From: Gnetum montanum
Lineage: Eukaryota > Streptophyta > Gnetopsida > Gnetales > Gnetaceae
Direction: 5' to 3'
NCBI GenBank assembly: GCA_015680685.1
Contig: MNCI01036612.1
Location: 5,594-69,593 of the forward strand
DNA length: 64,000 bases
Shown: piece by piece, positions 10,914 to 21,892 of the stretch
Layout: each line of letters starts with the position of its first letter
Position numbering within the stretch: the stretch's first letter is position 1
Notes under the pieces: model-generated
What the model was told of the DNA's origin: nothing
Seen by the model: only the letters and a program-made list of their open reading frames with translations
The model's database searches: none
Translations under genes and position numbers: made by a program

Positions 10914-11715
10914 AGAATTGTAGTACAATTTTCAATGCTCAAAATTATGGTTGAACCACTATATTCTAACTTACAATGAATTTTCTATAATTTTTTTTGT
11001 AAGCCAATACACAAGGATTTTTGTAATTTTCACTATTTTCTTCATGTCATGTTCCATATTGTTTTTGTAAAAGTAGCTTAGAATTGTTGGTCATTCAAGT
11101 TGTAGATTTTTAGTTTATTATTTAATCATTCAAATGGTTATGAAATCACTGAATTTTGATCTACGATTTATTTTCTATGAATTATTTTGTGAGTTGCTAT
11201 GTAGTGAGATTTTTGGCTTCCATGGCTTTACCCCTATGCTTTTGGGCAACATTGACACTTGCAAGGATTTTTTAAACCAAAACCCTAGGTTCCTATATAT
11301 TTTTAGATATTCTAGGGAGGGTTTGACATTGGTTTTGGTAAATTAAAAAAAATCATATTTTTTATTAGTTATTCACTATGTCATTATCTATAGTTCTAAA
11401 TCTTTGTGCAATGTTTTGTTAAATTATGCTATGATTTTGGGTTATTGTTAAAATTTTCTCTAGGCTTAGAACTTAGAATAGATGTCCAATTTTATTGAAT
11501 TTCATGCATAATTAGCCCCTAGGCTTGGATAAAAAATTTTAGTTAGAAATTATCATTTCTGTTCTTGTACAAACAACCTTGTATAACTAAAGTTTTGATT
11601 GTTAAAATTACAAACCTCCCTAGCTGTATAGTCAATGTTGGTATGTTTTTGGTATCTTTATGAAAATTTTAAAGCCTCTATTGGTTATTAACATGTTGTA
11701 TTTTGATTATTGTAG

Positions 11716-11886
11716 GCTATAGGTGATGACAGTGGCCCTAGTAATGATGATGTTGGAAGTGCTCCTCAACCCCCTTCTAGTTGCATCTTAGCACCATCTG
11801 TTGGCTATGTTTTTGGCTATCTTTATTGTTATTATTATGTTGTTGTGATGTTATGGCTAGAGTTAGCCATGAATGTTGAGATATAG
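11716..11886 (+). pseudogene. Possible antisense-gene exon in element E
   Basis: A candidate acceptor (TGATTATTGTAG, AG at 11714-11715) is followed by 56 open codons starting AIGDDSGPSNDDVGSAPQPP, an acidic, Pro-rich stretch, and then hydrophobic residues up to TAG. Element B's antisense gene has an acidic low-complexity segment (25311-25745) in a comparable place, but the sequences do not align clearly. Could be chance. Confidence 0.25.
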
Positions 11887-12114
11887 TTTATTATTTTATG
11901 TATTATTTAAAATTTTTCACACTATGTGACAAAATTTAGACTATTATTATTTTTAAATTTTAATTTTGTTTATATGTTTTGATGCTTAATTTTTCATTCA
12001 TGTTATGGATTTTACATTTTCATAATGTTAAAAGGCTACCTTGGATAAATCTTGTAGTTATAATGTAATAATTTAATAAAGTGATATGTGAAATACGTTA
12101 TTAGATTTTTTCTA

Positions 12115-12275
12115 GTTTTAGGTTATGAAAGGCCATTCATTTTTCCAATTTTAGGTAATGGACGACCAATGAATTGCCAATTTTAGGCCTTAGCAAGCCA
12201 ATGTGTTTCCTATTTTAGGCCTTATTGGGTCATGATATCACTAGTTTTAGGCCTTAGCAGGCTATGGTCCATACT
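12115..12275 (-). repeat. Tandem array between protease and antisense gene (element E)
   Basis: Plus strand shows three to four units of CCAATTTTAGGCCTTAGCAA type, i.e. the inverse of the GGCCTAAAACTAGC units in element B at 23545-23790. It occupies the same place between protease and the antisense gene. Confidence 0.6.
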
Positions 12276-12914
12276 TGGCTAGCAAGTATGGGATAGCATC
12301 AAAAGGGCATATAGGGATAAAATAAACCATGAAACATGATATCGGGTTGCAAAGGTAAACAAGCTTCTATTGGTAAAAGAAGAGATGATATATCTACATT
12401 GTATTTATTGCTTGACCTTTGATGAATCAAAGGACTTCCTTTGTACGATCATACTCTCATCATGTTGGTTGTTTGACATGGCAGTTTGTAGGTATTTTAG
12501 TTCATCACTTAATGCCATAGGTTTGGTGACTTTAGCTTCATTGTTATTATTGTTGTTAGTTTTCTTTGTATTGACCCTAGCTTGAGATTTGGAAGTCTTC
12601 TCTTAAAACTTTTCCTGTGAGCCTTGGTCAATGTTGACATAATTAATTGATGGTACTAATATATTGTCTTCATAGATCATAATTTTCTCTCTGTCTTATG
12701 GTAAATGGATCTCCTAGTGTATAGGAAATGAGACCAGATGAAGCTTAGCTAACCATGGCCTTCCTAAGATCAAGTTGAACCCAAGTGTCTCTTCAATCAC
12801 TAGGAAGTTAGCAAATGTAGGAAATTACTCACCTACTACAAACTCCAATTAAATGGAACCTTAAACCACTACTAAGAATCCATTAAATGAATTGAGTGCT
12901 AATGTATTGGTTTC

Positions 12915-13247
12915 TTAGATGTTCTTAGTTAAGCTTAGGTTGTCAACAATGGAAAATGGTACCACATTAGCTGTTGTCTCATCATCCACATGAACATGAT
13001 GAACCTTGCATCTTTCAACATGTATAGTAATGAGGAGAGAAGTGAACAACACTTCTCCATTTTGACAATCAATCTTCACTTCACTATCACAAAAGCTAAG
13101 GATTAGTTGATGCCTATTTTCCTTAATCAAAGCTTGCTCAATGATAGAATGGATTGATCCCTTGTTGACTAGCATGCCTCTAGTTAGAGGAATAGAAGTT
13201 AAAACTTGAGCTAGTGCATCCCTATCAGCAAGAAAAGTCATGACCAA
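12915..13247 (-). pseudogene. Retroviral-type aspartic protease remnant (element E)
   Basis: 110 open codons align with element B's protease. The active-site region reads VHVDDETTANVVPFSIVDNL against VHIDDGAATNIIRFPILEKF in B. The canonical D-(S/T)-G-A is degraded to DDET here, so it would be inactive. The upstream part (LTSIPL, then a conserved LSFCDSEVKIDCQNGEVLF block) matches LMSIPV and LTFCDESIRKDPKKGEVMT in B. The flap and ILG motif lie past a stop codon and are lost. Confidence 0.65.
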
Positions 13248-13928
13248 GTCATATACATTTAGTGATGTGTTATTTTATTTTAATTATCATTTGGCTTGCT
13301 CCATTGTTGCAAGTAATCTCTTGCCCTTTGTGTGTCACCTATCAACCTTAATGGTTTTAAATTCCTCCATCTTTCCTAGATTTTGTGCATAGGTTTTAAT
13401 GTAAGTGTCTTGGGCCCCTTCTCCATGGGTGCAATTGATCTTGTTGTATCTTATTTCAAATCCCTTTATTGTTAATTACCTTCAATGGGCTTCCTTGTTG
13501 GTTTGGTGATAGGTTGATTTCATCACCTTTATGATGATGATTTCTTACTAACCTTCAATTTGTGCACCACTATAGTTGGGCTGTGATCACTAGTTATCAT
13601 GGTTGTTAAAGGTGGAGGAACTTTGATAATGAATGATTCTTTAGGTTTTGGAGGACTAGTAACTCATGGCATCAATTCTAAAGTTGATTCCACTGAAGGG
13701 AAAATATGTCATGCAAGGCTTATTAGGAGTTGGAGGAGGTGATACCCATATGATAAAAGGCTCTCTATGCTTTGTATTTTGGAGCTAATATGGTAGTTTG
13801 ATGATAAATAGTTCCCTAGGAGGACTAGACATTTTGGTTTCTATGAATAAGGCTACAATATAAGAGTTGTTATTGGTGCCTAAATAGTTGGGCTCATTCA
13901 ACACCAACTCTCTATGATCTGTTATCTT

Positions 13929-14153
13929 CTAGAGATCATCCTTTAATGATAAGTAAAAATTGGTGTCATGACCATTCATTTGATGATAATGGAAATACCT
14001 ATCTACTCTAAAGTACTTCAATGGATTATCTTTGGTAGATATCATTGGATCCTTAGCTATGTCACAAAGATAATCATGCCTTTTATGAGCTTCATTAGAT
14101 AATTTCTTATGTTTTTGTTGGCACATTTTGGCCATTTCATGGAATAGACACAT
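13929..14153 (-). pseudogene. gag C-terminal knuckle remnant (element E)
   Basis: Reads FHYHQMNGHDTNFYLSLKDD where element B has FCDYHQLCGHDMDCSLALKH. The second and later Cys of the CCHC-like knuckle are lost (F and Y instead). The upstream half (FHEMAKMCQQ) matches the scrap at the left edge of element A. Confidence 0.6.
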
Positions 14154-14345
14154 TGTGGAATCAGTTGCAATAAACTATTATAGAGGTAAGGATTACAGAA
14201 AAAGTTACAGTGAAAAGTTTTACTGTAGCCCCATTGAAGTGGTTCTTCTAGAAGATGGAACCCTTCCATCTTCTACCATCTTTTGTGTGGCATTCTCAAT
14301 GCTTGGCATTGTATGGGAGTGGGATTCTCGTAGTCCTACTTGCTA

Positions 14346-15033
14346 ATAAAATTCATTAATGCTATCAAAAATCCAGAGTCATTGAATTTCTTGATGGGCT
14401 TGGGCACATCAAATCCAGAAAGCTTGATTCCCAGACTCTGCCAGAAAGCTTTAGTTTCCAAAACAGTCATGGCGGTAATAAAGTGCTCTCCTCATAGAAA
14501 TCCTTGTTGAGGGGATCGTACTCAATCTGCGAATGATCCAGAGCAGGAATAGGCTTAATCTTCTTCTTATCATTAGGCACAACTAGATTACCATCAGAAT
14601 CGTACTTGAGATGGCCTTGGGCAGCATCAACGACCTTGGTGGCATCATAAACCTCCTGGTTAGAATCATATCCAGCATTCAAGGCATCCATTTCTTCCTG
14701 GATTCTCGTCATGAACACATCTAGCAGATCCACTTCTCCATCATCATCGTCATCATGGCCATCATTGTTGTACTTGTCATCTCCGTCATCGTTAATCTAA
14801 TTATTGATGTTGCCGAAACCCTCGGCGTATTCGATGTCTTCCAGGTCGTGACCTTCGAAGTGGTCACCGGGGGCTTTGGTCGGCGATGGCATGTACAGAC
14901 GTCGCTGCGATTTCGTGGATTTGAACCCTGGAATTGTAGAATCACCCAGGGGAACCAGCTTGTTTATGCCAAAACCCTCGTATCCGAACTTGCACTTGAC
15001 ATTCTGACCCTCCCTCATATCCGAATAGGACAC
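14346..15033 (-). pseudogene. DEAD-box RNA helicase 24/DDX42-like, N-terminal fragment
   Basis: DDX42-type helicases act in splicing and RNA remodelling. From ATG 15033 the frame reads through a KFGYEGFGINKL-type N-terminus and QRRLYMPSP to a stop at 14797-14799, then continues in the same frame: an Asp-rich linker (GDDKYNNDGHDDDDDGEVD), DVFMTRIQEEMDALNAGYDS, EVYDATKVVD, LKYDSDGNLVV and PALDHSQIEYDPLNKDFYE. A frameshift near 14470 switches to MTVLETKAFWQSLGIKLSGF followed by DVPKPIKKFNDSGF, which leads into the Q-motif. Homology ends just before the helicase core (~14350), where element E begins. No introns are seen over 690 bp. It could be a processed copy, an exon, or a fragment captured by element E, with which it is co-oriented. 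Confidence 0.75.
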
Positions 15034-16600
15034 TTGGTCACCATATATTTTATTTCTATAGTTGTAACTTTGTGTGGAAGTTGCAACTTCCTAGCCTTAA
15101 TCCCATGATGTTTGTAACCACTACAAAGGCGACTTGTCAGCTACAACTTGTTTATCTCCATGGTGACCACTTGGCAACTGAAGGTCCACTTGTCAATTGC
15201 ATGGGACACTTGTCAAATGCAACCTTTTTATCTTCATGGTGACCACTTGACAATTAAATGAGGCCACTTGGCAACTGAATNATGACCACTTGACAATTAA
15301 ATGAGGCCACTTGGCAACTGAATGAAGACACTTGGCAACTGAATAGGACACTTGTCACCCACAGCTCTTTTATCTCTATGGTGGTTATAACCATCCAAGA
15401 TATTTTGTAACTTACCTACCTACATTTTGAACCTTATAAAAAGGATTCAAAGGTAAGGAAGGAGGGGGATCACACTTGAGGAGGACTTGGGAGAAGACAT
15501 TAATATCACACACTTGGGCTCTCACTTGGAGACACACTTTGAGTCTTGGGAGAAAAGCATTGTAAAGAAGAAATTGTGAACGATTGCTTATAAGATTTCT
15601 TGCTAAAGAAAAGATTTTAGCGTATTTTTCATAGTCCTATTAGTTATTTTTTATTTTTATTTTGTTTAAATTATCTAGCTAGTGGTTTAGATAGTATCAT
15701 CCTTGGTAAGTAATTTTGGAATTTTTAGATTGCTCTTATTGTTCTTGTTGCCCGATAGAAAATTTCTGTTAAAATTTTGTCATAGAAGCACTTGTGTTTA
15801 AAAGCCTTAAGAGAATTTTAGTAGCAAATTTTATTATTGTGCAACCTATAAGAACTACTATTGAGATCGTTGTAAGAGAGCCTCTGCTTGTAGTCATGAC
15901 GTCGAACGATTCAATAGTCAAGAGGGTTAAGAAAATCTTTGGTATTTTGATGGGACCAGAATAACTTCTTTTTATCTTTAAAGTGAATCTCCGTGGTATT
16001 TCAATCAAAAATTGTTAAGTCCTTTGAAGGCTCTTTTGAATGCAATTTTTGACGTCCATTATCTAGCCAAAATGGACTCTCGTACGTGGTAGTTTACATA
16101 GCAATTTTTTGGTAGCATAGTAGGATTGTATTGAAGAAATTGCTTATTTGAGCCTTAGAAGTTGAACAATTCATAGTTATTGAATTTTGGATAGCTTTAT
16201 TGCGAAGTTTTTACTCATGTCATTTTACCTTATTCAAATATTTGAGGTCCACACAAATCTACTTTCTTTTCTGTCTATTTCCATCGAATCTTGCTCTATT
16301 TCTAGTTTTCTTGTGGAACTATCTCTTTCTCTAGGGAAAAATAGAAGTAGATTCGTAGAGTTGTGCTCAAATGTTTTTGAAAAATTTTATTTGTTACAAG
16401 TAGGTATTATAAGGACCGCATAGACTAGGCAATTGAACAAAATAGGAACTCTCAAAAACTCACAGTACTTAGCAAAGTTGGCTGAATCTCTTTAAGATAA
16501 GTCATTTGTAGTTTACACACAACGCAATCGTTTCGTTTTTCACAACCACACACCACAATAGCACACACACATACTCACATTAACTACTAAGTCTATTTGG
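15034..16600 (+). repeat. LTR-like sequence with tandem repeats and TATA box
   Basis: No coding sequence recognised. The left part has many CACTTGGCAACTGAAT and CACTTGACAATTAAATGAGG units, with a ~40-bp duplication at 15241-15320 interrupted by a single N (15281). A TATA box (CCTTATAAAAAGG, 15432-15444) is followed by a run typical of an LTR leader. At ~16050 the sequence GAATGCAATTTTTGACGTCC could be an LTR end (CA) plus a primer-binding region, but I cannot fix the tRNA. No second LTR copy is seen in the window. Confidence 0.35.
15435..15442 (+). promoter_or_regulatory. Putative TATA box of LTR-like segment
   Basis: TATAAAAA in the context ACCTTATAAAAAGGATTC, downstream of the CACTTGGCAACTGAAT repeats. 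Supports the view that 15.0-16.1 kb is an LTR promoter. Confidence 0.35.
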
Positions 16601-16619
16601 AGGTATCTAGGCCTTGGTG

Positions 16620-17118
16620 TTGCCAGAGACCAGTGTACTAGCCTTGGAGAGCTATGCTAGCACTGTTGAAATTTGTTGGAAAATAAGCTGACTATGTTGT
16701 CTATGTGAAGATTGCCAAGAGTTTGTGATGACTATGGTGGCCATGCTATGACTACTGAAAATTATGGTGAGTACACTAGCCATTGCTAGGAAAATGGAAA
16801 ACCCAACTTCAACCCTGGGTATATTCATCTCCAATGTAGTCAAGGCTATAGCCACAATAAAACCCATTAAAATGCCAAATTTGGTAGTCCCTAAGGCTTT
16901 TTTAGCCTTCCCAAGCCTAAATATAAACATGACATTACTTTTTCCAAATGGGAAGGAGGGTAATAGCAACTTGTGAGACATTTTTTTAACCTTCAAAATT
17001 TAAAGTATGTAAGATTGCAACTCATGGGCTACAAACCTTACATTTACAATAAAATCTTACCTCAAGTTGGATGGTGAAGGTCATAGGATAGAACATGAAT
17101 TTTCTTGGTGGTGTTTCA
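16620..17118 (-). repeat. Minus-strand LTR of the D/E type (5' part)
   Basis: On the minus strand it starts TGAAACACCACCAAGAAAAT at 17118. It resembles the D LTR (53090-53543) in the block around CAACTTGTGAG, TTTACAATAAAATCTTACCT, the TATA-like CATGTTTATATTTAGG and the CTACATTGGAGATG/CTACATTGAAACC region. The flank before the start (GAGAATGAG) is not a polypurine tract, so this would be a 5' LTR or solo LTR, possibly that of element E. The lower boundary is uncertain. Confidence 0.5.
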
Positions 17119-18201
17119 CTCATTCTCAAATTCAAATTGCTAAATAATTAAATTGAATTATAAAAATTACATTAATGACTTAAATAACCTAGCCCTCAAT
17201 CAATGGCAATTAAATAAAAAAATTTTCATAGAATTTCAAGAATCACAAAAATTCATAAAATTTCAAAATATTAAATGGTTGTTATCTTAATCTTTCAAAG
17301 ACAATTATTCACAAAAATTTCATACGACATTACATCCTCCTCATGACTAAGAGCTCAACTATGGAAGCTTAAAGGAATTTAAATGGTGGGAATTGGATTT
17401 GTAATTTTGAAGCTAGGGCATGTAGAAGGCTCTAAAATAAGAAAATAGCATGAACTTCCCTTATGAAGAAAAATAAATGTAAAAAATTATTAAGGATGCA
17501 CGAGTTCCATGGTTGTTTATAATGATGATATCATAGATGTGAAATCATAGCTATGACATTGTAGATCCTATGATATTACAATCCTTAAAAATTATATTTT
17601 TTGTTATAATTCTTTAAAAATTTTATCATTTCTTTGAATCTTAATACTATTGAAGCTTTGCTAATGTTGTCAAATGGGAGAATCATGCTTTAGTATAATT
17701 GAATGAAGTTGGAAGGGTCAAATATGATTTATTAAAGCTTAATTTGTGTGAGAATAGAGAAGTATGATGATAGTGAATGAAGTTAGTGGTAGCTCATTAT
17801 AATCTAAATGGCATAATATTAATTTATAAATATGATTCCCAAGAGTTATATAAAGTAGATCCTTCCCAAAGTAGGCTCTTATCCTTAATGCACTTGTATA
17901 ACCATTTACATAAGCATTCATAGACACTTATAGATTTGAATGTAAATCATATTGTTATTTCAATACATATGTATGCAATTTTTGTAGGTGGAATCCTACA
18001 CTACATCATACAAGATCATCAAATTCATAATCATATATCGCAATGAGATGGAATGAAGTTAGATAAAATGGGTAGAAGATACCTTACCATGATCATAATG
18101 CATACTTTATGTTAGGAATGATTAAAATGATTGATTAATCTTTTTTTAAATATTCAAGATTACATCCAATCCTTATACTAATGACACCACATTATATCAT
18201 C
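17119..18201. other. AT-rich spacer, nothing recognised
   Basis: Left flank of element B. Very AT-rich, with no frame longer than ~60 codons and no recognisable domain. It may be the other half of whatever element B was inserted into (right half from 36440). Confidence 0.5.
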
Positions 18202-18206
18202 CTAGG

Positions 18207-20087
18207 TGAAACACCATAAAATTTCTAGGCCCTCTTGCTTCACCAGGGTCATCGAATTTAGGCAAGGACTTACACAAGTGTAGTGTCATGATGGTTTGGC
18301 TGGAAAATGTAGGCACTGAGATTAGACTATTTAGTCTGGCAAGTTTTCTATCTCTAGAGCTGATAGGCCCAATGGACTCTCTAGCCTGCCCACTTGGACA
18401 ATTTTCCTGATTGACCGTCTACTTAGAAACTATGCTAGGAGTCGTCGAGAGTGTTTAGGATGAGTAAAAAATTTCAACAAGTTTCCTAGTGAAGAAGTCT
18501 GCTACGCTACGCTACATTATGCAGCATTGCAAGCTTTGAGAAAATGGTTGCGAAAGTGTCCAAGTGCAAAGTGACAAAGTGATTGCAAAGACAAAGTGGA
18601 ATTCAGTCAATGCAAGGAGCTACACCATTCTATGCTATGTAGCGTAGCACAGTGTAGCAAAAGCAAAGTGGAAAGGCCCATCTTTCCAACTGATTCCAAT
18701 AAGAAAACGGCACCTTGAAACGACTTCAACCTCCAAAAGTTCTCGCCCCACTTGATTAATAGACTTTGAGCAAATTTCTTTCTAGAAGATGGCGGATTGA
18801 ATGAAAAAGGAAGGATACACTAGCTACTATGTTGTGCTATGCTACATAGCATAGCAACAATACAAAAGCAGCAAAAGTGGTCCAAACATAAGTTCAACAA
18901 GTTCAAAGGCTTCTCAACACAAAAGACAAGAGTTGCAGTTGTTAGCATGACTAAGCTTTAGACATACTTTCGGCTTCAGCATAAGTTCTAGTTGAAACCA
19001 CTGGCTATGCTATGCTACACTACGTAGCGTAGCACAGGGTAGAAAATTGTCACTTACGCTACGCTAATATATTTGATAGCATGAGTTACACAACACTGGT
19101 ACAGAAGCATCAAGAAGTCTTTGGGTAGTTCTAGAACTTGTCGATAGCAATCTTCCTCATTCTAGCATCTCCTTGGCAGAATCAGCAATTTCACTCTATT
19201 TTGCACACCCCTTGATTAGCTCCAAAGAAAACATTGTTCCTACACTTGACCTGGTCATAAGAGTAGGGAAGACATAGTCTTGTAGTGTAAGCTTCATTTC
19301 TATTTGCATTGTTAATACACTGATATCAGCACATATAGTCCTGGAGGCATAATCACAGCGTAGCCAAGTTCACAACAAGCATTACACACCTACACAGTAT
19401 GGGTGCGTTGGTATCTTGTGGGGGTCCAGGACACATGGTGTCCAGCTATCATTTCTCGCTTGCTCCTAGCCCTATAAATACGCCAACAAATAATGCTCAA
19501 AAGGTTGGTTTTTCTAGTTGGAATTTTTCATCGAAAGAGTTGACATTTCTGCATTAACAAGAGCAGTTCGCTTGTTGGCTTTTTGGGTTGGATGCTTGGC
19601 TTCTCGATTGGCTTCTTAGCAAATAGAGTTAGCTTCTTGTTGCAGTTATCTTTTAAGTTGGTTCTTAGAAGGCATTGTTAGCATTCTTCCTGAGCGCTTG
19701 AGTTACCTTTGAGTAAACAGTGCATCTCTGGTGTTGTATGACCTCTTGTACACCTTTCTAACAAGGCAAAGAATCAAATTCATGACCTTGCGATTGTGCA
19801 TTTTCTTACCTAAGTTTATTCTACTATTTCTTTACTATCATTACTATTTTGCATCATTTCCTTCATTTCTACATTTATTGAGCATTGATTTACCAAGCGT
19901 TTCTTGCCCTTGAAACAATGTTTACATAAGGTTAAGATACACTAACTAAGTCCCTGTCTAATCGACTAGACCGTTTAGGGCACCCCATTTCCATTTTCTC
20001 CAGCACGGCCCTCACACGAATCTAGGGTGAAACTATTCTCCTAGCAACCTCTCAATGTTCCAACCACTAATATTTTCGATCATTAGA
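18207..20087 (+). repeat. 5' LTR of element B
   Basis: Starts TGAAACACCATAAAATTTCT and ends GATCATTAGA (the 3' LTR ends GATCGTTACA, so the terminal CA is mutated here). Contains four palindrome clusters of the GCTATGCTACATAGCATAGC type (~18500, 18635, 18830, 19010-19065). A TATA-like CCTATAAATACGCC at ~19470-19483 is probably the promoter. The leader after the LTR (GTTTTTGGCAATAGAAGAAG) should hold the primer-binding site, but I could not match it to a tRNA. Confidence 0.85.
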
Positions 20088-20333
20088 GTTTTTGGCAATA
20101 GAAGAAGGGTCTTTTGGTGCCTTTTCCATGTCCTACAGGTAGTCCTGCATGCACTCTGTAACCCTTCATGTACTAGCGTAAACATGACACCATTTTGTGG
20201 TTGTTTATGCATCATGTGGTGTAGATTGGTCATGAAAATGGTTCCTTTGGAATCCGGTAGGAAGAAAATCCTTCGATCTCTTCTTGATTTCTATGTTTCC
20301 TAGTTTGTGATTTTCTCTTTTTCACTATGCAAC

Positions 20334-21841
20334 ATGATTCCAACAACAACCGCTATTTCTACCATGAGCCTTGAGGCTCCTTTTCCAACCCAAATAACCA
20401 TCAGTGCTAAATGGCTACTTGGCTTGATGATGGCACCACACCAGTCCCTTAGGATTCAACATTTATCACCTGATTCCTTGGCATAAGACATAGAGCATTA
20501 CAACTTTATGTACACAAAGATCCAGGTGGATCTTCCCCTAGATCGTCAAGAACTTGAGCACAAACGTAGTTTCAAGTTTCGTTACCAAAATGGGAAAGTG
20601 TTTTTCCATAACCCTGACATTGCCATCCCCCTAACGAAGACATACCAGTGGATATTCAATTAGCTACTACAAGTTAGTAGGCCTAGGGAGCGGGACACAC
20701 TATCCCATTACGATGAAGCATTCTAGGATGGGTAGGAATATTTGGACTCTCGGTCTGAGAGGGGTTTCCAAACTTACCCTTGTAACCATGATGATCTCAT
20801 CAGCCTGACAGTTCCCATGCTTACATTACCCCCTAGGATGCCACTCCCCCAATTTATGAAATACAACGGGGAGGATGACCCTAAAGCACATCTGGTTACA
20901 TTTAGATCTGAATCCTTGTTGTTGCAACAATGGCTTCATACCATCATTCGCATATTTTCTAAGTCTCTAATAGGCAAAGATTTAGACTAGTACCACACAC
21001 TCCCGCACACCTCCATCTCAACACTGGAGAAGCTACTAACCCAGTTCATGACCTGCTTCAAGTATAACTTGAAGCCTGAAGTCATGTTTGATCAGTTAGT
21101 GGGAGTCAAGAAAGACCCACTAGAGTCGGTGCAAAGGTTTATACAATGGTGGAGCACCACCTTGAACGAGATTTGTGAGCCTATCATGGATGCCCACTTG
21201 CTAGCCATCTTCAAGGGGGCGGTGAATGATTTCATCAAATCCAAGCTATATTACCTAGCCTCATGCTCTCTAAGTCAAGATTTTGCATGGACAGAAAGCA
21301 TTCAAGACATGGCCGAAGCCAGTAGGGATCTGGCCCATGTTGCATATGAAAATGCACATACTAAAAAGGATAAAGAGAAAGGCAAGGCCACAATAGACAC
21401 GGTGGCCACCATGGAAAACAAGGCATAGCCCAAAAACAAAAATTACAAGAAAGTGACCACAGCACCAACTAACCCTACACCTAACCTAGGAAACGTGGCT
21501 CAACCCTCCACATCGACACTCAAAGCACCCACCTCACCAAAAATCAACTTCGAGCATAAAGATTGCTCCAAGTACACCCCACTACCTGTCAAACCTTCAA
21601 AACTCCTGAAGAAATTGCTAGACGTGGGTACATTCAACACAAGTGGATGTCAGAGGAAGTGACCAAATGGAATCAGTGGTACTATGAAGTTCTTAGGAAC
21701 CCCTCCTTGGCTTTGCCCAACGAGCCTCTAGATCCTAAGAACTTTAGGCTAGAGCGGTTCTGTGACTACCACCAACTCTGTGGTCATGATATGGATTGCT
21801 CTCTGGCCCTAAAACATGACATTCAATGGATGATTAATTAA
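20334..21841 (+). pseudogene. gag: Element B gag
   Basis: Gag forms the virus-like particle and packages element RNA. One frame runs from ATG 20334 to ~21600 with several in-frame stops (for example at ~20700-20730, 20988 and 21426). The retrotransposon gag fold begins at LPQFMKYNGEDDPKAHLVTF and continues with LEKLLTQFMTCFKYNLKPEV and RFIQWWSTTLNEI. A one-base-type frameshift near 21600 moves to the next frame, which carries EEIARRGYIQHKWM and a knuckle FCDYHQLCGHDMDCSLALKH (Cys-x2-His-x4-Gly-His-x3-Cys), the form usual in Tat elements. The same second frame then runs on into the protease, so gag and pro were one polyprotein. No upstream extra ORF, as known in some Ogre elements, is visible between the LTR and ATG. 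Confidence 0.8.
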
Positions 21842-21892
21842 GGAAAGTTGATGTTGGATGAAAGCAACCCCATCCACCCTGAAAATTAATCC

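Larger units (their letters stand above)
10914..14345 (-). mobile_element. Fragmented Tat-like retrotransposon E
   Basis: Read on the minus strand, the order is a gag knuckle (14153-13929), protease (13247-12915), an inverted tandem array (12275-12115), then antisense-gene sequence running in the plus direction (11060-11886). This is the same order as element B from gag onward. The segment 11060-11700 resembles the antisense-gene intron of element D around 61680-62300 (shared TTAGTTTATTATTTAATCAT-like block), so E is closer to D than to B. RT and integrase are absent before the gap, and all frames are broken. Confidence 0.65.

Noticed and set aside
10284-10979. Open frames of 190-320 codons across N
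   Set aside because: Produced by the assembly gap.
16187-16423. Plus-strand frame of 78 codons, Ser/Phe/Leu-rich
   Set aside because: Composition is that of AT-rich LTR or leader sequence; no motif, no homologue elsewhere in the window.
20088-20110. tRNA-Asp primer site after element B's 5' LTR
   Set aside because: TTTTTGGCAATAGAAGAAGG shares only TGGC and a late GGG with the expected TGGCGCCGTTGCCGGGGA; the match is too weak to call.
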